A DNA stretch of 64,000 nt, taken from the NCBI RefSeq assembly GCF_019236175.1, contig NZ_JAFAJM010000004.1, positions 62,001-126,000 of the forward strand, written 5' to 3'. The position numbers were made by a program, and so were the translations under genes. Origin of the DNA: Chryseobacterium sp. Lineage in GTDB: Bacteria; Bacteroidota; Bacteroidia; Flavobacteriales; Weeksellaceae. Position 1 is the stretch's first letter. Each line of letters begins with the position of its first letter. The notes under the pieces were generated by a model. The model saw only the letters and a program-made list of their open reading frames with translations. It searched no databases and was not told the origin of the DNA. Below are positions 59,656 through 64,000 of this stretch, in pieces.

Positions 59656-62265
59656 ATGAAGAAGACAGAAATTGTCAGTATTTTCACCAAAAAAACTCTG
59701 GGACTTACGTTGGTTCTTTCAGCAGCGGCTATGGCTTTCGCTCAGGAAAAAGCATCAGTATCCGGAATCATTGTCAACAAGAAAAACCAGCCTGTACCTT
59801 ATGCTTCTGTAACATTTAGCAATAAAGTCACCAAAACATTAAGTGATGCGGTATTAACTGATGAAAAAGGACAGTACAAGCTTGATCTTGCTCCCGGCGA
59901 TTACGAAATCACTGTAGAAGCTATTGACTATAAAAAAAGTATTGTCCATAAAAATGTTACAGGAGCCGGAAATATTGGTGCCCTTTCTATAGAACCTGAA
60001 GCAACCACTACACTGGATGGCAAAACACAGGAATTACAGGGTGTTGTCATTACTGCTGCTGCTACCAAACCTTTTAAAGTAGAACTTGATAAAAAAACAT
60101 ACGATCCTTCTCAGGATATTGTAAGCAAAGGAGGTAATCTTCAGGATGTTTTAACGAATGTTCCTTCTGTTTCCGTAGATACCGACGGAACGGTTTCTAT
60201 GAGAGGAAGCTCCAACGTGAAGTTTCTGATCAATGGAAAGCCTTCTGCCCTTCTGGGAATTGATGACGGAGCCAATGCCCTGCAAAGTATTCCTGCTGAC
60301 CAAATTGATAGAATTGAGGTTATTACCAACCCTTCTTCAAAATTTGAAGCCAGCGGAACTTCCGGTATTTTAAATATTATCCTTAAAAAGAATAAGAAAA
60401 TAGGATTTAACGGTAGCGTAGTCGGAACATTGGGATATTTTCCTAGAACGGCACTGAATACCAATTTAAGCTGGAGAAAAAACAACTGGACTTGGTTTGT
60501 GAACGGCGGTGGCGGTTATACAGAAAACAGAACTAAAAATAATTCCGAAACAACCTATAACAATCTTACCCTCCCTTCCATTGTAGCAGGAAAGAATCCA
60601 AGTGATGTTCCTGTGCATCAACTGCAAAATTCCATCAACAAAACGTATAATAAAAATTATAACGCAAGTGCCGGATTTGTCTATGATCTGAGTGAAAAAA
60701 CATCCATTAATCTTACAGGATTAGTAAGAACATTTGAGGGAGATGGTAATGAACTTCTGGATACTTATGACAGTTTCTACCGGTTTTTCAGAGATAATCC
60801 GAATGACCTTCAGACTACAACAGGAAAATGGAGTTTACTAAACCCTTATGGGAGAAGAGATTCTAAAAGTGTATTCAACAATCTTGCATTTCAGGGGGAT
60901 GTAGGTCTGGATCATAAATTTGATGATAAAGGTCAGAATTTATCTGTTTCATTAAGTGTACAAAGAAACAGAAGCAACAATAATGCAGACATTATTGAAA
61001 CCAATGACCTTGTTCCTGACATTCATGACGTTACCAGAAGACATTCCGTAAGTAAAACCATTATAGGAAAGGCTGATTATGAATTGCCAATAGGTGAAAA
61101 ATCAAAACTTGAAGCAGGGTACAGAATAGATGTCAATGATAATACCTATGATAATTTTGTAAGCAGTACTTCCAATAATAAATTTATTCCTGACTACAAT
61201 AATAATACAGATTACAGGGAGATATTCAATGCATTCTACCTCCAGTTCAGAAGTAAAATCGGCAATTTCGGTTATCAGCTGGGATTAAGAGACGAGCTTT
61301 CCAATATAAGGATTAATTACGCGAATCAAAATCCGAATACACCCCCTATAGTAGACAGAACGAAAAACTATAATAATTTATTTCCAAGTGTATTCCTGAG
61401 CTATGATGTTTCAAAAAATAACCAGATTTTAGTTAACTATTCCCGAAGAATAGATCGTCCAAGATCTTTCTTTATGGTTCCTTTCCCGAATTACAGCAAC
61501 AGCCAGAATATTTTTGAAGGAAATATTGATCTTAATCCATCTTATGTAGACTCTTATGAAGTAGGTTATAATATCACCAGAAAGAAATTTACAATTAATC
61601 CTACTCTATATTACAGACATGCAACAGATGACACCAAAATGCTGGTATACAGACCTGATGAAAGGCTGGGTGTGTTTTATACAAAACCTATTAATCTTGG
61701 AAACGATGATCGCTATGGTTTAGATCTTAATTTCACCTACGATCCTTTTGCCTGGTTTAAAATCATGGGTAGTTTGGATATGTTCGGGTATAAAACAACC
61801 GGTATAGCTTATTATGATTCAAAAGATGTGAACGGACTTGAAAAAACAGGTTCTATGAACTTCACAGGGAGCGGATTCTCTACAAGAGCCCGTCTTAACA
61901 CTACCTTTAAGTTAGATAAGACTTTAAGTGTACAGCTACAGGGATTCTACAGAGGAGCTCAGAAATCTGCCAACCAGAATACTCATGATATGTATGCACT
62001 CAACCTGGGAGCATCAAAAACAATCTGGAAAGGAGACGGAACCATTTCTTTTAATATCCAGGATATTTTCAATACCAGAAGCAGAGAAGTATTAAGCTTT
62101 AACAGTGATTATACACGAAGCAATTATATGCAATGGCAGCCGAGACAGTTTTCTATCTCTTTAACCTACAGGTTTAAACAGGGAGAAAGAATAGAGCAGC
62201 CTAAGAAGAAAAAAGACATTAACTCCAATGCAGCGGGAGACGACCAGCAAGGTGGCCCGATGTAA
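59656..62265 (+). CDS. TonB-dependent outer-membrane beta-barrel protein
   Basis: 869 residues with a signal peptide (LVLSAAAMAFAQ). A carboxypeptidase-regulatory-like domain spans about 35-115 (VSGIIVNKKNQPVPYASVTF), a plug about 125-235 (LQDVLTNVPSVSVDTDGTVSMRG, SIPADQIDRIEVITNPSSKFE), and an OMP_b-brl_3 barrel the rest, ending with FSISLTYRFKQGER and a hydrophilic tail. This is the outer membrane beta-barrel family common in Flavobacteriia, not a SusC. The N-terminal TonB box is not evident. Substrate unknown. An AGGG GTAT CCCT motif lies at 59618-59629. Confidence 0.88.
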   Translation: MKKTEIVSIFTKKTLGLTLVLSAAAMAFAQEKASVSGIIVNKKNQPVPYASVTFSNKVTKTLSDAVLTDEKGQYKLDLAPGDYEITVEAIDYKKSIVHKNVTGAGNIGALSIEPEATTTLDGKTQELQGVVITAAATKPFKVELDKKTYDPSQDIVSKGGNLQDVLTNVPSVSVDTDGTVSMRGSSNVKFLINGKPSALLGIDDGANALQSIPADQIDRIEVITNPSSKFEASGTSGILNIILKKNKKIGFNGSVVGTLGYFPRTALNTNLSWRKNNWTWFVNGGGGYTENRTKNNSETTYNNLTLPSIVAGKNPSDVPVHQLQNSINKTYNKNYNASAGFVYDLSEKTSINLTGLVRTFEGDGNELLDTYDSFYRFFRDNPNDLQTTTGKWSLLNPYGRRDSKSVFNNLAFQGDVGLDHKFDDKGQNLSVSLSVQRNRSNNNADIIETNDLVPDIHDVTRRHSVSKTIIGKADYELPIGEKSKLEAGYRIDVNDNTYDNFVSSTSNNKFIPDYNNNTDYREIFNAFYLQFRSKIGNFGYQLGLRDELSNIRINYANQNPNTPPIVDRTKNYNNLFPSVFLSYDVSKNNQILVNYSRRIDRPRSFFMVPFPNYSNSQNIFEGNIDLNPSYVDSYEVGYNITRKKFTINPTLYYRHATDDTKMLVYRPDERLGVFYTKPINLGNDDRYGLDLNFTYDPFAWFKIMGSLDMFGYKTTGIAYYDSKDVNGLEKTGSMNFTGSGFSTRARLNTTFKLDKTLSVQLQGFYRGAQKSANQNTHDMYALNLGASKTIWKGDGTISFNIQDIFNTRSREVLSFNSDYTRSNYMQWQPRQFSISLTYRFKQGERIEQPKKKKDINSNAAGDDQQGGPM

Positions 62266-62273
62266 TTAAAATA

Positions 62274-62301
62274 AAATCCCGAAAATTTCTTTTCGGGATT
62301 T
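62274..62301. terminator. Bidirectional terminator between the barrel protein and cytidylyltransferase genes
   Basis: A perfect 12-bp stem AAATCCCGAAAA / TTTTCGGGATTT over a 4-nt loop, with T-run on the plus strand. It sits between convergent genes. Confidence 0.88.
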
Positions 62302-62312
62302 TTTTATTGTTT

Positions 62313-62765
62313 TTATTTTACGGTTTCTTTTCTTTCTACTTTTTCCTTTTCAGCTTCATAGATTCTTTTTCTCAGGTCGCTGGTAGAAAATCTGTGATCT
62401 CTTTTGTTGTAAAAGATTTCAATTCCTTTTTCTTCACAATACTGTTTTCCGGTAAAGTCTCTGTCCATATAATCATCCCCGATGATTCTTACATCGATGA
62501 CAAAAGATTTTAAAATATCTAAAAGATCTTCTTCTGTGTAGTAAGGAACAATTTCATCTACAGCATTCACTGCTTTGAGCTGAATATACCTTTCAACAAT
62601 GGTCTGGCTCGGTCTGTTCTTGTTGGGACGGTCATGAGACGGGTCAATCTGAAGTCCGACGATCAAATAATCGCATACCGTTTTTGCTTCTTCAAGCATT
62701 TTAATGTGTCCTGCATGCAATAGATCAAATGAGGAAAATGTAATACCTATTCTTTGTGTCTTCAT
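62313..62765 (-). CDS. Adenylyl/cytidylyltransferase family protein (TagD-like)
   Basis: 150 residues. A nucleotidyltransferase fold with GITFSSFDLLHAGHIKML (the HxGH motif near residue 19), RPNKNRPSQTIVERYIQL and a final ISTS-type loop FSTSDLRKRI. The nearest known type is glycerol-3-phosphate cytidylyltransferase, used for polyol-phosphate or nucleotide-sugar building blocks. The Lys-rich tail (YEAEKEKVERKETVK) is an extension. It lies in a minus-strand group with a methyltransferase and galE, fitting surface-glycan supply. Confidence 0.88.
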   Translation of the reverse strand: MKTQRIGITFSSFDLLHAGHIKMLEEAKTVCDYLIVGLQIDPSHDRPNKNRPSQTIVERYIQLKAVNAVDEIVPYYTEEDLLDILKSFVIDVRIIGDDYMDRDFTGKQYCEEKGIEIFYNKRDHRFSTSDLRKRIYEAEKEKVERKETVK

Positions 62766-62778
62766 ATTAATTTTTAGG

Positions 62779-63543
62779 TTAAAACTTCGCTGAAATAAAA
62801 GTTCTTTTAAACGGATAAAAGACTGGTGATTCAGGGAAGATGTTTTGTAATTCTAGTTTATAATCGTTTTTAAATTGTTCTTTCATATCCTCCGGAAGTC
62901 TTTCGATATACGGAAGCATGGCTGTTCCTGAAGCCCAAGTAAATATTGCTTCGGCATTTTCAAGAACATGTGGAAATACTTTTTCATAAACGGTAATTTC
63001 TCTCCCGTTATGATTAAACAATATTCCTGCATAATCTTCTATTTTCAGCACTGTATATTCTCTTTCCCAAGAGTTATAGGCTGTTTTATAAGGCTCAGAG
63101 CCGGCAATTTTCCTTAGAAGCTGGTGTACAATATATTCATGATTGGACGGAACCTGTACGGCTAATTGTCCTCCTGCTTTAATTTTACTGATAATCCTTG
63201 GAAACAGCTCTTTATGGTTGCTGCACCATTGAATGGCAGCATTAGAAATAATCAGATCATAGGTATCCCCAAGATGCAGCTGCTCTTCAATACTTCTTTT
63301 CTCAAAGTGAAGTCTGCTGGTTTTAAAATGAGCTGCTTTTTCAAGCATTTCCTCGGATGAATCAATTCCTAAAACCTTAGAGTCTTCAAGATAATCCAAA
63401 AGTCTGGACGTAAGTTCACCGGTTCCGCATCCCAAATCTATAACAGACAAATCCGATCTTGACTCAACAAGATTTAATAATTCATAAAAAGGCGCTGAAC
63501 GCTCTTCTTTAAACTGGTCGTATACCTCAGGATTCCAAGCCAT
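62779..63543 (-). CDS. Trans-aconitate 2-methyltransferase-like SAM methyltransferase
   Basis: 254 residues. The opening MAWNPEVYDQFKEERSAPFYELLNLV is characteristic of Tam enzymes. Class I SAM motif LSVIDLGCGTGELTSRLL lies near residue 33, and DLIISNAAIQWCSNHKELFPRI and GGQLAVQVPSNHEY follow. It would methylate trans-aconitate or a similar carboxylate; the exact substrate is uncertain. It is 13 bases upstream of the cytidylyltransferase gene in transcription order and 12 bases downstream of galE. Confidence 0.85.
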   Translation of the reverse strand: MAWNPEVYDQFKEERSAPFYELLNLVESRSDLSVIDLGCGTGELTSRLLDYLEDSKVLGIDSSEEMLEKAAHFKTSRLHFEKRSIEEQLHLGDTYDLIISNAAIQWCSNHKELFPRIISKIKAGGQLAVQVPSNHEYIVHQLLRKIAGSEPYKTAYNSWEREYTVLKIEDYAGILFNHNGREITVYEKVFPHVLENAEAIFTWASGTAMLPYIERLPEDMKEQFKNDYKLELQNIFPESPVFYPFKRTFISAKF

Positions 63544-63555
63544 AATATAATGATT

Positions 63556-64000
63556 TTAAGAGTTTCTGCTATTTAAATATTTCTGCCACTCCCAGGTCGT
63601 TCTCAATGATTCTTCCAATGAAGTTTCTGATTTCCAGCCCAGTTCTTTCTCGGCTTTAGAGGGATCTGCGTAAGCAATTGTAATATCGCCTGCTCTTCTC
63701 GGGCAAATCTGATAGGGAACTTTTACATGATTGGCTGTTTCAAAAGCTTTTACGACTTCCAGAACTGATGACCCCTGACCTGTTCCCAGATTATACGTAT
63801 CGATAACGGATTCTTCAGAAGGGTCTTCCATTAATTTTTTCAAAGCAGCAACATGGGCTTTTGCCAGATCAACTATATAAATATAATCTCTGATTGGGGT
63901 TCCGTCCTTTGTATCATAGTCATTACCCCAAATGTTTAATTTTTCACGAATTCCTGCTGCTGTCTGCATTACATAAGGAACCAGGTTATTAGGAACCCCC
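63556..64000 (-). CDS. galE: UDP-glucose 4-epimerase, C-terminal part (window edge)
   Basis: The frame is open to base 64000, so the N-terminal Rossmann part lies outside. The visible residues (NNLVPYVMQTAAG, then WGNDYDTKDGTPIRDYIYIVDLA, TYNLGTGQGSSVLEVVKAFE, RRAGDITIAYADPSKAEKELGW) are the hallmark C-terminal substrate-binding region of GalE. It converts UDP-glucose and UDP-galactose. The internal Met at 63969 is not the start. It leads the galE-tam-cytidylyltransferase run. Confidence 0.93.
   Translation of the reverse strand, partial: GVPNNLVPYVMQTAAGIREKLNIWGNDYDTKDGTPIRDYIYIVDLAKAHVAALKKLMEDPSEESVIDTYNLGTGQGSSVLEVVKAFETANHVKVPYQICPRRAGDITIAYADPSKAEKELGWKSETSLEESLRTTWEWQKYLNSRNS

Overview
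The window comes from a low-GC member of the Bacteroidota, almost certainly Chryseobacterium or a close Weeksellaceae relative. Supporting signs are a fused secDF, a SOTCase-type argF', a type A T9SS sorting tail, many TonB-dependent/OMP genes, promoters of the TTTG-N19-TAnnTTTG type rather than -35/-10 boxes, weak Shine-Dalgarno sites, and interspersed hairpin repeats. No rRNA, tRNA, CRISPR array, prophage or complete insertion sequence was seen.

Layout. 1-5.5 kb: an EVE-like fragment and a MarR regulator, then a minus-strand iron/siderophore set (TonB-dependent receptor, PepSY inner-membrane protein, esterase). 5.6-8.4 kb: a frameshifted membrane-protein pseudogene, an unknown protein, and a matrixin-type metalloprotease with a cysteine switch. 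8.5-14.5 kb: a pyrB-carA-carB transcription unit with a four-helix-bundle gene inserted between carA and carB. Upstream of pyrB are a consensus promoter, a short leader ORF, a hairpin plus U-rich tract, and an intrinsic terminator. This matches the architecture of UTP-sensing attenuation at enterobacterial pyrBI. 14.5-24 kb: an Lrp/AsnC regulator, then a complete arginine pathway on the minus strand (GNAT acyltransferase, argG, argC, argD, argF', argB, argE, argH). ArgF' carries Val at the position that separates acetyl- from succinylornithine specificity. CarAB next door supplies carbamoyl phosphate to both PyrB and ArgF'.

24-35.4 kb: a plus-strand short-chain carboxylate module. It comprises a zinc-ribbon/HTH protein derived from a transposase, a porin, an MHS-family symporter, two small membrane proteins, a Na+/solute symporter-histidine kinase fusion (CbrA-like), a single-domain response regulator, a propionyl-CoA-synthetase-like enzyme and acetyl-CoA synthetase. 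Together these would take up, sense and activate acetate or propionate. 35.4-64 kb is mostly housekeeping: RelA/SpoT, NhaA, YihY/BrkB, RlmH, TrmL, a TPR protein, PAP2 phosphatase, TatA/B, an unknown lipoprotein, arylamine N-acetyltransferase, an MFS drug exporter, SecDF, a T9SS-exported aldose dehydrogenase, HemN, a propeller protein, an amino acid permease, PnuC, a Gly/Asn/Tyr-rich lipoprotein, DapF, MltG, an outer-membrane beta-barrel receptor, a cytidylyltransferase, a Tam-like methyltransferase and the 3' part of galE.

The observations most worth checking are the pyrB leader ORF/attenuator, a family of mini-hairpins with covarying stems in the pyr and arg units, Val90 in ArgF', the signal-less cysteine-switch matrixin, and two decayed genes recoverable only by joining reading frames.
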